Shown: positions 26,160-38,994, counted from the stretch's first letter. The stretch: 64,000 nucleotides of DNA from Megalonaias nervosa (GCA_016617855.1 JAECUM010004998.1:62001-126000); one strand, 5' to 3'. Translations and numbers: made by a program. Notes: a model not told the origin generated them from the sequence alone.

Positions 26160-28560
26160 AGAGTTACATTCCTAGAATGAGCCTGAGTCACTTTATGATG
26201 TACGGAAGTTGCTGGCTTCTGTAAAAGAGGTGCCCAGGATAAGGAAGTTGCCAACTTCCATTAGGGGAATAACCCTGACTCTTGGTAGGCAAGTGTCATA
26301 TCCCAAGTTACCAGTCCCAAGTAGTGGGCCCTGCCTTCCTGACATAAGGGAAACGTGGTCTTGGATAAGTAGACCTGGATTTAAATCAAAGAAATCTCAT
26401 TTGTCAGAGTCAAGTTCCCCAGTCAGATACTCCCCAACAAGATCTACAGTCATCAGAGGGCTCTCAGCCTTCAATGGGCACCAGGATTCATCCCAAATGA
26501 CATTCAGTTTGTCCATATTCATCACTTGGCAACAATTACCATGTCGCTGGGCACTTATAACCAGGTATAGTATATGGCACTGATCTTCCATTTTCAGCCT
26601 TGGGTCACAAATCATGGAGCACTGAGCACCTGCATCTGAACACTAAGTAATAAGCACCAAGCAGTGTACACTAGGTGATGAACACCATATTTGAGATTGG
26701 GTACAGGATTTTGACCATTGGTGATGAAGAATGAATCAGTTTGATAACCCCCATTTCTGCCTGTTTCCACTCAGTCCCAATATGGAATGGACTTTGAGGA
26801 CCAGTCTAGGGGAAAGGATTGGGTTGATACCTCCCTCCTTCTCAGTATTCCCATTTAACCCATGGCAAGCTTGTTCACTCCCACAACCCAGTTGTGAGTC
26901 ATCCATATCTCTTTCTGGCCATGACACCATAGATGACTTTGCTGTGGATCTATGGACCAAGCAGGCCCAAGAACTTTCTCTCTCCAACCTTGCTGTTGAG
27001 GTAAGTGGAGGGGGACTGCTATTCCCATCCTCGGTACTGAGAGGGAATCTCTGTGACCAGTACCTTTTTCCAAGTAGAGTGAATCGAAGCTCTTGAGTTT
27101 TGTGGACACGTATGAATTCCCAGAAGAACCATTGAGACAGGTGATGGAGGAAGAGGTATGGACTTAAGACTTTTGATAAGGCAGTAAATGAGGTTTAACA
27201 AAGACTTCCCGCAGATCTGTGTCCCATACCTTTAGGACCCTCTCCGGGTCACAATCCAAGTTGGATCTGCTGTTGCTTCCTCACTCATTGGTGAGAAAGT
27301 TGACCCGTAAATTGTCTAGAGGCCAAGAAGAGGTCACACCTGTAGAAGGAGTGATCTGTCTATGTTTTGGCGTCTGGTTTCAACCAGTAGCTATAATGTC
27401 TATTCACCTGCTTGACCCCTTAAGCCCACCACACACACACCTTGAACTCTGGTGCTTTAAGGCAGGGATTTCAAAAGGCTTTGAAACTAAAGGTGCAGAT
27501 GCTAGTTAACGTGGACTCATATGCTGATCTTTTTTTCAGCTGCCTCCTTAAATATGTTGAAAGAGGAATTATTGTCTCTGGCTGCATTGCAGAGATTTTG
27601 AGATGCCAATGCCAAGACATCAAGACAAGGCAATCTCAGTGTCCATGGCACTCTTGCAGAGCTTCTTCACCTCCGTATGGATGCTGCCTTGGAACACCAC
27701 AAAAAACTTATGGCTTGCCCCTCTTGGTGTGGAGGTATTATTTGGAGGGCTGATCCATACAGTGGTGTCACAAGATTTGGGATGAACATCACCAGTCCCA
27801 GTCCATGGTATCAGTCTCAGTTGAACTGGTGAAGAAATGTCCCCATCCCAAAAAGGTCCACAGCTTCCCCACATAAACAATTTAAATAGGGAAACCATCA
27901 AAGCTGGAATCAGTCTCATTGTCTGTAGGTGTCTGCCTGCCTGGAGAGTTAGCTGGAAGGGCCAGGTGAGGAAATTTATGGAACCCTTCCTCTTACCTAA
28001 GGAGGGAGATAATCATCCCTAGGAAATTACACTCTTCCCTGGCATCTCTCTCACTGCATCATCTTCCCAACATTCAAGTTGGTGCCAAATTAATCCTTTT
28101 TTATTTTTAAGGCTTGCTCAGACCTCAGAGATAATGCATGGGTCCTTTCCACACAAGGGATGGTTCCAGGACTTAATACTTTTTTCAGATGCCCCCATTT
28201 TGTTCCACCAGTACCAACTGGAATCTATAGGAACTGGTGTACACCATTCTTAGGATGGGCACAGTGAATAGAATGAGGGTAAATCCATTACTTTATTCCG
28301 TGATCTTGTTTTTAAAGAAGACAAGAGGAATTTGACTCGTCATTGATATTTCCCCTCAGAACAAATCCTTCTGGAACAGCAGTTGAGACAACCACCTCAG
28401 GCATGCCATCCGGCCAAATGACGGGGCAGTCTCCATAAAATTTCCAGGATGTTTATCTTAGCATCTCTTTCTTCCCAGTCCACAGGAATTTCCAGTGATT
28501 TTGTCTGGGACAGGAGATCTTCCAATTTTGCACTCTTCCTTTGATCCTAGCTTCCGTTCC
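26160..28560 (+). mobile_element. Degenerate protein-like block, probable retroelement remnant
   Basis: This stretch is markedly richer in GC than the neighbouring introns and has protein-like but broken plus-strand frames. Examples are 26209-26583 (Pro/Ser-rich, 'LYDVRKLLASVKEVPRIRKL' just before it), 26731-27096 ('DLWTKQAQELSLSN') and 27603-28022 ('GVEVLFGGLIHTVV'). The last fragments faintly resemble DIRS-type gag/RT linkers from memory, but I cannot confirm any family. There are no splice-phase or homology links to the ANKRD gene. Confidence 0.3.
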
Positions 28561-28909
28561 CTTGGTTGCCCAATGCATTACTCAGGCTAAATGACAATCA
28601 ACTTTGTTTTGCCAAACAATTGCATATTCATTGGTACTTAAATTCATGGAGTGGACAAGAGGTCCTTCTAATTTGTGGTTTGCACTGACCATGAAATTCA
28701 TGAAAATTTGTACCCAATATAAAATAGTAAAATTACATTGTCCAGCTACTTCAGAATCTTGTTGATTCAAACATGGCTGGCTTAGAAATTGAGCATTGTT
28801 GGAAATTGTTCTGTTTCTAATCCTGGAGAATGTTATACATATATAAAACTTCATTGACTTAAACTATTGATCTCTCAGATGTATTCATTATGACCTTTGA
28901 ATGTTTTGA

Positions 28910-29311
28910 ACTATCACTGTTCTGTTTTCTGAATGAACAATATTGTTGTCAATGTATACATAGGGTTTAACAGCGTATTAGCACAATCCTGGCAGTATTC
29001 AGCTGAATAAGGTTAGTTATCCTGAAAAAATTAAAAAACAAAAATAAAAGGCAGAAAGTGGTCAAATTAATAAAATACGTCAGTACTTTTATACAAACAG
29101 TACTCTGTTAACTATCACTGTTCTGTTTTCTGAATGAACAATATTGTTGTCAATGTATACATAGGGTTTAACAGCGTATTAGCACAATCCTGGCAGTATT
29201 CAGCTGAATAAGGTTAGTTATCCTGAAAAAATTAAAAAACAAAAATAAAAGGCAGAAAGTGGTCAAATTAATAAAATACGTCAGTACTTTTATACAAACA
29301 GTACTCTGTTA
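28910..29311. repeat. Identical 201 bp tandem duplication
   Basis: 28910-29110 and 29111-29311 read the same base for base (start 'actatcactgttctg', end 'acagtactctgtt'). Confidence 0.95.
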
Positions 29312-29989
29312 AAAACACCAAGACCTTCTCAGTTGAACATCATCATGTGACGTATCCAAATCAAAAAGGTTGCCTCTATTAGTTGCCTCTCACTGTAAGC
29401 AGAAAATGCATCAGGCCTATTCTACATACACAAGCCAACAGGAGAATGCATCAAGCCTCTTCTAAATACCCAAGCTGGCAATAGCCCTACAGTGTGAGGT
29501 GTCAGCCCCAATATGTATGATTGGGGTAGCAATGGATGCAGAGCAATGGTAACTAAGAAAATTCCTAATTGGTTGGACTTAGGACTAATGGGTTTCTTTT
29601 TAATATAGCAAATATGTCTTGTGTCATTCAAGAAAATGAACTTGTACTTCAACCAAATTTGGCATTTCTTGGCTACCATCACTCATCAAGCAACTGAAAT
29701 GGTGACCAGTGGATTTTGAAAATTAGAACAACTTGTGTTTGGTTTTACTTCGGCCAGGAAAAAGGCATCAAAGTAAATATAGTTTACTAAAACAAAGAGA
29801 CTCTGGCAACTATGTGAAATATTCTTTACAATTTTTCTCCAGTTTTCCCGCCAAAACAGATCAAACTTCAAGGCATCGGTTATAAGGCAGTAAAATGTCG
29901 AACCTGTTTCACCTATCATTTATTTCAGGGTCGATGTCTTATATCGCAGGGTTTTTTTTAAGAAATGTTTTTTGTGGGTTTTAATGGCA

Positions 29990-30145
29990 CTTTTTACTCA
30001 CTGTTTGATAGATATACTGTACTGGGAAATGGGAGTTGAGTGCCTTTCCAAAGGGCAACTTACACAGGTTGGCTTTGTGGGTTTAGAACCTGTGATGCTT
30101 CAGTCTGACGCTCTTCCAGATGAGCTGATGCAGCTCTTACTGTAG
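29990..30145 (-). mobile_element. tRNA-derived SINE, minus strand
   Basis: The minus strand reads 'cagctcatctggaagagcg' (A-box region), then 'caggttctaaaccc' (B-box region), then a body with 'gccctttggaaaggcactca'. It lies about 390 bases upstream of the exon 6 acceptor. Confidence 0.7.
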
Positions 30146-30536
30146 CATTAGTACTTTAATTGGATCTGTTATAGTGGTGATTGTATTATCTCAGGTATAG
30201 CCCCATTTTATAATTTTGGCAAATAGCTACAATCTGATGACTTTTTGGCATGAAGAAAATGAAGCGTTTTACACATATTTATCTTCTTTTGAGTTATCAG
30301 ACCTAATAGTGCAAATAATTTTTACATTTTTTTAATTCCGCTTTTGTTGGCACTGTATAGCTACTATTACGCTGAGGTGCACATAAAAACTACTACTGAT
30401 ACTCCTATTCACTGACTTGAAAAAATATATTTCTCAGTCACTCAGGACTGTATCTCTGTTGCATTCTCTGTTATATGAACATACCCATGTGACATGTTTG
30501 TGCATCATCACACACTGACTTTGTATAAATTTTCAG

Positions 30537-30754
30537 GAGGAAATGACCCGACCTTGGAACAACCCACTAGCCGAGTTACAAGATCAGCAGTGGATGAGGA
30601 GGAAATCAGTATGCACCCAAGAAAGAGAAAATTGCGGCCAAAATCCGATCCAACCTCATCAACAGCTGCAGAAGCTGTAAATACATCCTACCCTCCTGTT
30701 GTAATAGAGAAACCGCCAAACCCATTTGAACTGTATCTCTCAATAAGAAAACAG
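30537..30754 (+). CDS. ANKRD11/12: ANKRD11/12-like, window exon 6: start of conserved C-terminal domain
   Basis: Acceptor AATTTTCAG (30528-30536), with two bases completing Gly801; donor AAACAG/GTTAGA (30754/30755), phase 0. Residues 802-873 contain TSRVTRSAVDEEEISMHPRK, in which VTR and HPRKRKLR align with vertebrate VTRAKA...HPRKRR. A Ser/Thr/Ala spacer follows, then EKPPNPFELYLSIRKQ, the counterpart of ANPYFEYLQIRKK. This is the start of the domain most conserved between ANKRD11 and ANKRD12. HPRKRKLRPK is a likely nuclear-localisation signal. Confidence 0.95.
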
Positions 30755-31189
30755 GTTAGACTGATATTTGCTTTTCTTCTTACTTTATTTTGCTGACATC
30801 TCTTTTTCTTTAGCCAGGAGTGACATTTTGCATCTTTGCTTATTTCAGAATTACATGTAGATTCCTTTATTTTTGAGGGCATACATTATTTTGTGATTCG
30901 GAAAAGAAACATTTGTTGCTTCTAAAAATTACTGGATATATCTTGAATGGAGAAAGATGTCTTACTGTTTGCAGAGGTCTATTCTGAAACTGAAATGCAT
31001 CCATTTGAAATAAAGGGCATGAATCTTCTGAAAATTGAAAGCATTTAGTGAAAAACTAAAGGTTAAGCTTAAAAATTTAATGAGTAATTTTGGTGGGACA
31101 CTTTACCGCTATTGTTATCTCAATGACCACATGACCAAGTGAACTATGGAATGGCCCTGTGTTGTCCCTTGTCAATCAGCATTTGCTGT

Positions 31190-31574
31190 TTTAAACTTTT
31201 AAAACACCAGTTGCAAAATTTGAACCATATTTTGCAGAGAGCATCCTGGCATATAGGATTTTCAATTTCATTTAAAAGACACAGATTCACTATCAGATAA
31301 TGGCCACAGTTTTTAAAGAAAATCTTTAATCAATTTCATCTTAAAAACTGTTCAACAAAATTTTAACAAATTTGACAGAAAACATCTTGAAGGGCATTCA
31401 GTTTTATATTGATGTATCCAATCCGACATCAAATACTGCTTACATTTCTAACAATAGAAAAACCTTTAAATGACTTCTCAAAACCAATCAGCAGAATTCA
31501 ACCAAATTTGATAGAAAGCATTCTGGTATAAAGGGCTTTCAAATTTTCACAATTATGCTAGAATACTAACATTT

Positions 31575-31618
<44 letters not shown>

Positions 31619-32075
31619 TTAAAAGACTTATTTAAAAAATCACTCAGCAGAATTTGACATTTGACAGAAGCATTCTGGCATAAAGGGCTTTAAAGTTTTT
31701 TGTTTTTAAGGATGTCAGTTTGCTGTGCTTATTCATTGTTTATAAAATACAGGAAAGCATTAAAATGAACTTCCCAAAAACTGTTCGACAAAATTTGCCT
31801 GAAATATAATGAATGCATCCTGGCATGAGGGACTTTAAAATGTGTTCAGATGTCACCTATCTGCCATCAGATTTGCCAGCTGTTATCAGAACTAGAAAAC
31901 TATATAAACAACTTCTCAAAAACTGCTCATTAGAATGTGGCCAAAGTTACTGGAAAGCATTGTGGTATGAAGGGCATTAAATTTTATGCAAATGATAAAA
32001 AATGGTTGATATGCCATCATGTATGGGAAAAGATACAAATAATTTAGAAACCTTGAAAAACTTATTTCATAACAT
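31190..32075. repeat. Array family S2, about six units of ~141 bp
   Basis: The block 'cttctcaaaaactg', 'cagaatttgac', 'gacagaaagcattctggcat', 'aaagggcttt' recurs at about 31200, 31335, 31475, 31630, 31770 and 31910, giving a mean spacing near 141 bp. The intervening half reads like 'cagatgtcacctatctgcca'. Confidence 0.8.
31578..31612. repeat. (TA)n microsatellite
   Basis: About 17 TA units, inside the S2 array. Confidence 0.97.
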
Positions 32076-32534
32076 ATGCAATTAACAGCATTGATAGAAA
32101 TATCTGTAGAAAGCATCATAATGACCCAGATATTTTAGTCTGCTGCTGTTGCATTTGCATATCAGGCAGATGTTAGCCATGTGAATTTTCTCTAGACCAC
32201 TTTGGGTGGGCCTCTTGTTTGAAATTACTTGCACACCTGCAGTGAGGTTTTGTTTAACTGATTTAAAATGTATCACATGACATCTTCAACAGCAGTTGCA
32301 TGTCGTCAGCATGTAAGGAATTTTCTCTGCTCAATATTTGTTATAAAGGATTGTTATAAATAAATTAGTTTCAGCATAGCATATTGCTTTCTGCACTGGA
32401 AAGAAGTTTTATTTGTTGTTGACAGTGGCAAATATGTAAAAATTTTCAGGGATTCCCTTGTTGCCATGTATTTCTCAAAAACAATTTTCACTTTCAGAAT
32501 TTTACAAAATTGCAAATTATCAATTTACTGTAGG

Positions 32535-32720
32535 AGGCATGGTAGCTTGTTTAGCAAAGCATGAGACTTATAATCCACAAGTCACTGGTTTTCTACCTGC
32601 CCAAACCAGCCCAGGTTGGTTGTGACGGTGTGCCCTTAAACAAGGTACTTAAGTCCCATTTTTCTTCAGCATGACGTAGCCAATAATATGTTGGTAGTGC
32701 CATTTAAAGCAACCAGCCAA
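32535..32720 (+). mobile_element. tRNA-derived SINE-like element
   Basis: 'catggtagcttgtttagcaaa' resembles a diverged A-box region, and the following 'cactggttttctacc' a diverged B box. A body with 'gtgcccttaaacaaggtact' follows. Compatible with a worn SINE; no second copy of the body was found. Confidence 0.5.
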
Positions 32721-33020
32721 ATTACTGGATGGAAGAAGGCATTACAATTATTAAGCTTTTAGAAAGATTTTAATGTGTGATTTGATTTTTTTTCATTGGG
32801 TTTATATTTTAATGTTATCATCATTGCTACAATCCAGGGATTTAAAGACCAATGAACAATGATCTCTCTTTGGAAACAAAAGGAACCATTCTTGCATCCA
32901 TGAATAACAGTCCAAAGGAAGCTGTCATTTTTGCAAACCACAAAAATAAGTGTATTCAAGTTATTTATTTAAGCCCTTGTTCACATATGGTTAATTATAT
33001 TCAATTTCTCTCTTTTGCAG

Positions 33021-33149
33021 ATAATGATGAGGAGACAAGCTCTCTCAATTATCTACCCAAAGGCCCCTCAAGGCTATAAGAACTTTCTACTGAAGACATG
33101 TAATTATGTCATAGAAGGGAATGCCTCCAGCACACTGTCTGTCCCCACC
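33021..33149 (+). CDS. ANKRD11/12: ANKRD11/12-like, window exon 7: C-terminal domain
   Basis: Acceptor CTTTTGCAG (33012-33020) and donor CACC/GTAAGT (33149/33150), phase 0 at both ends, 43 codons (residues 874-916). The peptide reads IMMRRQALSIIYPKAPQGYK, then NFLLKTCNYVIEGNASSTLS and VPT. It aligns with vertebrate IEEKRKILCCITPQAPQCY...YVTYTGSYLLDGKPLSK, keeping the P-APQ-Y core and the Y.(L/I)(D/E)G turn. The charged IEEKRK start has become MMRRQ. No known catalytic motif is present; the domain is structural or interaction-type. Confidence 0.95.
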
Positions 33150-33320
33150 GTAAGTTTTTCTATTTAGAATATTGAATTCAGTAGAAAAGGCACAGTGAGT
33201 TGGTCAATAAAGTCTACATTCATGTTTCAAAATATACATGAAGATTGTTAGGTCTAACTTAAATTAAGTTAGAGTTAATCACCTCATATTCAAGCATTAG
33301 CTGCAAAATACATGTACTAG

Positions 33321-33445
33321 CAATGACTTCAAGGGAGACAATGTCCAATAAATCATAATATTCCAGCATCAATAAATATGTGAAATTAACATCTGTTCAT
33401 TGCAATGACTTCAATGGAGACAGTGTCCAGTAATCATAATGTCTG
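33321..33445. repeat. Diverged 82 bp tandem duplication
   Basis: 'caatgacttcaa.ggagaca' with 'tgtcca.taa.tcataat' occurs at 33321 and again at 33403. Confidence 0.7.
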
Positions 33446-34198
33446 TTCATTTTGGCGCTTACACAGCTTTTGCCAGGAACTGTTGCTTAATACTATATCT
33501 TTTCATTTTTGGCCAAAAATAGTTTTGCTTTTATATTTAAAAAAAATTATGTTTGCTAAATATTTGTAATTTGCATTAGTTTTCTTGGATTAAACAAAAA
33601 TGTGTTTCCAGGGTTCTCTATTACACACTTGAATTGGCATTACAAATATATGTATTTTATGTGTGGATGCATAAAATATACAGAATGGGAGTCCAAGAGA
33701 TGCATACAGTTACTGTAAAATGCACTAAATGTTCATTATTTGACAAAAATAGTGGCCATTTCCCAGCTTAGTGTCATTCAGGAGTCATTTCAGACTATAT
33801 CATTGCACACTATTATAAAAAAAAAATATACATCACTTTGAAAATGCAAAATTAAAGGCAAATATTTGGATTGTATTTTCAGTCTTCTATTTTCAACATA
33901 GAATATGATACATATTTTATGTTCTAGTGATTGCCAGATGGGGTCATTTGTTTCAGATGGCATTTTATTTCACTTTAAACAAATTTTGCAGTGAGAAAAT
34001 TTGAAGTTGCTCCAGTTATCAGTTGAATTAGATTGCAAAGCCACTGCCAGTTGCTCTGTGTCATGTATTTTTGGGTTGGATTGAGAACATGAGGGACTTG
34101 ATTCTTAAAGGAAGGAACTCTTAGAAATAAATAATTCAGTGCTACTTTAATGAATTATTTACTTTAAAAGAAAAACAGTTAAGAGAAAGAAGAAAATA

Positions 34199-34345
34199 GG
34201 ATATAGTTTCTATTTCCCAGATTCTTTTATCGATGAATCTGTCATGTACAGAGCCTTGGGATATAATCTCAACTTCCTCGATTCTTTTATTGATGAATCT
34301 GTGATATACAGAGCCTTGGGATATAGTCTCAACTTCCCAGATTCA
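34199..34345. repeat. 60 bp tandem repeat, about 2.4 copies
   Basis: 'attcttttat.gatgaatctg' followed by 'acagagccttgggatata' recurs at 34221 and 34281, with a partial third copy at 34341. Because 60 is a multiple of three, both strands stay open in one frame by chance. Confidence 0.9.
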
Positions 34346-35509
34346 GAATTATGTAGATCTGAAACAGATTTGGAGGGATATCTGCATGTTGGCTCTGAGG
34401 TATTTGCTTCTCTTAAAAATAAAATGACAGAGAGAACATTAAACTCTTGTGTCAAAAGTTATTTTTTGTTCATTTATCTTTCTGTTCATACAACATTTTT
34501 GTGGAGGAAATTGACAAGAGAGATTAACCTCCACTTAACCTACCCACTCTTATGACAGCAACAGGAAACATCTCTGACTAACAATGCATGTTTCAAGATC
34601 TACGTTCCTTACCTGAACATCTTGTCAGTTTTTTTTTCAGTTTTGCATTTTTTTTTTTTTTAAAGAACTAGTTTCAAAAGTAAACCTATGAACATATAAA
34701 GCTGATTATACTTTCTCCCACAAAAGTTTGAGAAGTATGAGATATGTTGAATTTTTTTTATTTTTAAAAAAAGGACTTCCACCCCAAAAAATAGGTAAAA
34801 TAGTTCACCTGCTGTTGTCATCGTGCATATCAGATTTAGAAAAGAAGAAATCTTTGACCCAAATTTATCTTACAATTTAAAAAGTAACTTGAGACCACTT
34901 GTTACAAATTAACTGAAAAACCTACCATGAAAATGTCATTCATTAGCAATGCTTAAGGTTTCAGTAACATTGAAAAATACTGACACAACTTAAAAAAATG
35001 TCATGGGCATAATACCCATCGACCATAAATACTTGCTTAGTACTCAGATCCGATTGCAGACTGCTTAGGTCCAGATTATCTGCCATCACATAATGTGCCA
35101 GCAAATCTGGATCAATGCAGTTTGTTAGTAATAAGTAGAATAAACAACACCGACTCCGATCTAGAGGTGCATTATGCAATGACAGATCAAGGTCTATGTT
35201 TTTTGTAGTAAGACCCAACTTATAGATGGGCATATGTGGTAGATAATAAATGCCATGCTGCCTTTTACGGAATGATTTTCTTTAGGGAACATAATGCTTA
35301 GCCTTGGCACTGTGTTGATGACAATAACTTGCCAATTGTTTAAATTTGAAACTTAAGCAGTTTTAAAAGTATTTGTAGCACACGTAAATAAATTACTTAA
35401 ATTCTACAAGAAGAACTTATAAAATCACTTACCAAGAGTTTCTTACAAAAATTATTTTAAATCTGAAATGTACACAAAGTTAGAAAAAAACCCACTAAGT
35501 TCTGACACT

Positions 35510-35690
35510 GTTAAGGGTGCTACAATGGTTAGCATGCTGAACTTGTAATTGAAAGAGTACATATTCAAATCCAACTGACAGAGAAGCACTAGGGTCAGCT
35601 ACCATGATATACCCTTGGGCAGAGGTCTTTATTCAGTTGCCTTGGCACTAAATAACCCACTTGTGTTGCTATATGATACAATACATGCCA
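35510..35690 (+). mobile_element. tRNA-derived SINE, family C
   Basis: The head reads 'gctacaatggttagcatgct', with 'attcaaatcca' at the B-box position. The tail 'gttgccttggcactaaa' plus 'catgccaaaccaa' is shared with 55905-56010. Confidence 0.7.
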
Positions 35691-35775
35691 AACCAATCGG
35701 ACACTGTTGAGTATTTCAGCCTCACTTGATGGTAAAGATCAAAGAGCCCACTTGGCTTTTCAAGGACACTGGCTG

Positions 35776-36440
35776 CTCTCGACTGATATTTCACACCATG
35801 TGTAACTAAAAAATAGTATAATACTAGTAGACCAGAAATATTTACTGTGGTATACTGACTGATATTTCGCACCGCGTGTAACCAAAAGCAGTATCATACT
35901 AGTAGACCAGAAATATTTACTGTGGTATACTGACTAATATTTCGCACCGCATGTAATCAAAAGCAGTATCATGCTAGTAGACCAGAAATATTTACTGTGG
36001 TATACTGACTGATATTTTGCACCGTGTGTAACCAAAAGCAGTATCATGCTAGTAGACCAGAAATATTTACTGTGGTATACTGACTGATATTTTGCACCGC
36101 GTGTAACCAAAAGCAGTATCGTGCTAGTAGACCAGAAATATTTACTGTGGTATACTGACTGATATTTTGCACCGTGTGTAACCAAAAGCAGTATCATGCT
36201 AGTAGACCAGAAATATTTACTGTGGTATACTGACTGATATTTTGCACCACGTGTAACCAAAAGCAGTATCATGCTAGTAGACCAGAAATATTTACTGTGG
36301 TATACTGACTGATATTTTGCACCGTGTGTAACCAAAAGCAGTATCATGCTAGTAGACTAGAAATATTTACTGTGGTATACTGACTGATATTTTAAACCGT
36401 GTGTAACCAAAAGCAGTATCATACTAGTAGACCAGAACTA
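35776..36440. repeat. 75 bp minisatellite, about nine copies
   Basis: 'tatactgactgatatttt' recurs at exact 75 bp steps (35851, 35926, 36001, 36076, 36151, 36226, 36301, 36376), with a diverged first copy at 35776. Units contain 'gtgtaaccaaaagcagtatc' and 'agtagaccagaaatattta'. Inner copies differ by only a few bases, mostly C/T changes in the 'caccgcgtg' segment. As 75 = 3 x 25, the minus strand shows a spurious 137-codon ORF. Confidence 0.97.
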
Positions 36441-36714
36441 ATCACTGTGATAAGACTCCTTATGTCTCTTTAAAATCTTGCAGAGCTGTAGAGATCATAG
36501 AAGGTTAAAATGGAGAAGAATCTACAATGATGTATATCAAGTTGGCTATGACAGTTGAGCTCCAACCACATCAGTTTTGCAAGATGCATACAGTACATTG
36601 TTCCAGCTAGGATTTCCTACAAGGGGGAAGTGGAAATGGGCTACTTCTAGTGAAATTAGCACTTTTTGAAACAAAAGGGGAGTTTTCAGCACAAAAAAAA
36701 AGGACTCATGCTGA

Positions 36715-37870
36715 TGATTTAATTTCTAAATTCATCTTTTTGGAAGTTGCCATTTTTCAGTTTTGCAACAAGCTCCATTTTACCTTGTTCTCCACTGCTC
36801 TTTGGGACAGTGATTGTCTTTGACAAGCCAGATGAGCGTGAGATATGACATTGCCATCTTTGTTTGCATTTCTTTACGTTGGTGAGCAGATCTTCATATA
36901 GTCCACTTGCATCTTGGATTCTAATGTGCACCGCCTCATTACAAATGTGGTCTTCGATTTTCAGGATCCTTCAGTAACATCTCATCTCTAAAGCATGGAT
37001 TCTTCTCTCTAGTTCTACTGTGAATGTCCATGTCTTACATGCATACATGAATATGGACATGATGAGGAAGCAGATAAGCTTGATCTTGTACCCAAGCATA
37101 ATGTTGGCTGTCTTTCAAAATAGGCTTCAGCCTAGCCAGTGCAGTTGTTGGTGCATTCCTGAAAAGAACCTCAGGTTTTGAACCTTCATCAGAGGTTATA
37201 GCACCTACATACCTGAAGCTTGTCACTGTGCCCATTTCTGTACATTCACTCTCATTTCCTTTTGGATGCCACTCCGGTTGTGTGTCATGAGTTTGGTCTT
37301 CTCAGTGCAGATCTCCATCCCATATCTTAGTTCTGCTTGGTGTAGCCTGTTCACTAAAGCTTCCAGTTCTTGTTCATCTCCTGCTAAGCCATCAGTATCA
37401 TCAGCGAAGCACAGTTTGGTAATTGTTCCGCCTCCAACACTGACACTGCCCTCATGGTCTTCCAAGGCATCAGACATGATCCTTTCCAAGTAGATGTTGA
37501 AGAGAGTGTGGGTGAGGGAAAGCATTTCTGTGAGAGATGGCAACCCTCTCTGACTCAGACTGTGGTTCTGAACCAATCTCTTATGTTGCCATTAATAGGA
37601 ACTGTGCTAGTTGCCTTGTCATACAGGTTTTCAATGGTGCTGAGATCCACATGGTGGCCCACAAGGCTGTATGCCATACCCTGTCAAAAGCCTTCATGAA
37701 GTCAATGAAGACATGATAGAGGTCCAGTTGATGCTGAAGAGATTTTTCACAGACGATGCCATGTCATGCTCAGAAACCTACCTGTTCTTCAGCAGTTATG
37801 TCCTCAGCTTGGGGTTTCGTTCTGTTGAGGGTGAGCTTAAGCATAACCTTTGCTTGGGTGACTGATAAGA
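36715..37870 (-). mobile_element. Minus-strand LINE reverse transcriptase relic
   Basis: Reading from right to left, DLYHVFIDFMKAFDRVWHTA (37665-37733) is the RT motif with catalytic Asp. Then come TLFNIYLERIMSDALEDHEG, LCFADDTDGLAGDEQEL (the FADD catalytic box, near 37395-37430), YGMEICTEKTKLMT, VTSFRYVGAITSDEGSKPE and, after a break, a 'HISRSSGLSKTI' C-terminal stretch. This is the pol of a non-LTR element common in marine invertebrates. It is broken by frameshifts, and the upstream endonuclease part is absent. Confidence 0.9.
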
Positions 37871-38994
37871 ATGATAGTTCAGTGGTTCTGGCATAGCTGC
37901 AGATATCCCTTCTAAGGAAGAGTGGTGGTCAGAGACTGGGTCCGTGGGTGGACCATTCTCCTGTTTGCCAAATTTTGTTACTGATTGTTGTGAAGACAAC
38001 AGTCATAGAGGCCTCCTGCTTGACAAAGAAAGTAGGAACAGACAAAAGCACAATAATGCATATATCCTAAAAGAAATTTATGGACAAATTAGAGGCTGTT
38101 TGTGACACAAGGTTTAAATTTTACTCATCAAGAAGAGCTTTTCAAACACACTTTTCCTGGCAGGATTAATGTTAAAAGTGGAAGTTTTTAACAAACTGAA
38201 AGTTGATCCATGTTTTCATTATTTTCCTGGAATTTTCCACTTAGCACCTTCACAGTGATGATGAAGATGAAGTACTAATACAAGTAGTATTTTAAAAGTA
38301 TCTGTAAGATACAGAGAAGTGGAATGCATGTATATTCCACCCAAAACAACCTTTGTCACAAGAGCGAGTACCAACATGATAAAGAAAACTAACTTGTGTT
38401 TTTTTAAATATTTTGCTACTTGATTCAAACATACAGTTTAGGTTGCAGAAATTTTCTCTGCTATTTCATGTTTAGTTCAAACCCTGGAATCTGTCAGTGA
38501 GAGAACTTACATGACCTGTTGTTGTATGTCACCCATACAATATTGTATAGCTGCAATACAGTACAAAAAATAGCACACATTTTTAAGAAAAGAAAAAAAA
38601 ATCCTGACTAAATGTAGTAATAAACTTTGCCAAGTGAGGAATTTTAACTCACATCAGGTGTTATAGAAAATGTTGGATAAATCTGGTATTGATTAGTGTT
38701 GATTGTGTAAACCGAAATTAAGTAAATTAAAGTAACAACTGAAAATTGGATACAGCATCTGTTATCAAACTACACTGCAAGCTTGCCAAGGCCACATACA
38801 AATTCACGTTTAAATGTAAGTAAACAAAATAAAGAATGAAAATCTTTAAAAGAAAACTCGTTCATTAAAATCTGTTTTTTAAGATGTTAAGCTATGTCTG
38901 ATACAACTGGTCTGTGACATTTCCACATTACTCCACTGTCAGTAACATTCCATGGATGAAATATGTTTAAAAAAAAAAAATATCACTTCATTTA

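Larger units (their letters stand above)
15613..30536 (+). other. Intron 5 of the window (14.9 kb), transposon-rich
   Basis: The flanking exons join cleanly (Gly801), and their peptides are collinear with the vertebrate stretch between QRMTRN and HPRKR, so no coding exon need be missing. 15613-17450 and 19250-21520 show no named repeat apart from an 11 bp G run at 20639-20649 and an inverted 'ggaaatattt' pair near 19297/19376. The rest is covered by elements listed separately. Confidence 0.75.
30755..33020 (+). other. Intron 6 of the window
   Basis: Holds the clearest S2 array with an embedded TA microsatellite and a tRNA-derived SINE, listed separately. The remaining sequence is AT-rich without recognised features. 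Confidence 0.7.

Noticed and set aside
23238..31612. Microsatellites considered as regulatory GAGA-type elements
   Set aside because: Simple repeats in introns with no promoter context; nothing supports a regulatory role.
34210..34555. ORFs on both strands with 20-residue repeats
   Set aside because: Produced by a 60 bp tandem repeat with a period divisible by three; no coding signal.
35934..36347. 137-codon minus-strand ORF with 25-residue repeats
   Set aside because: It is the 75 bp minisatellite read in frame; the period is a multiple of three, so an open frame is expected by chance.
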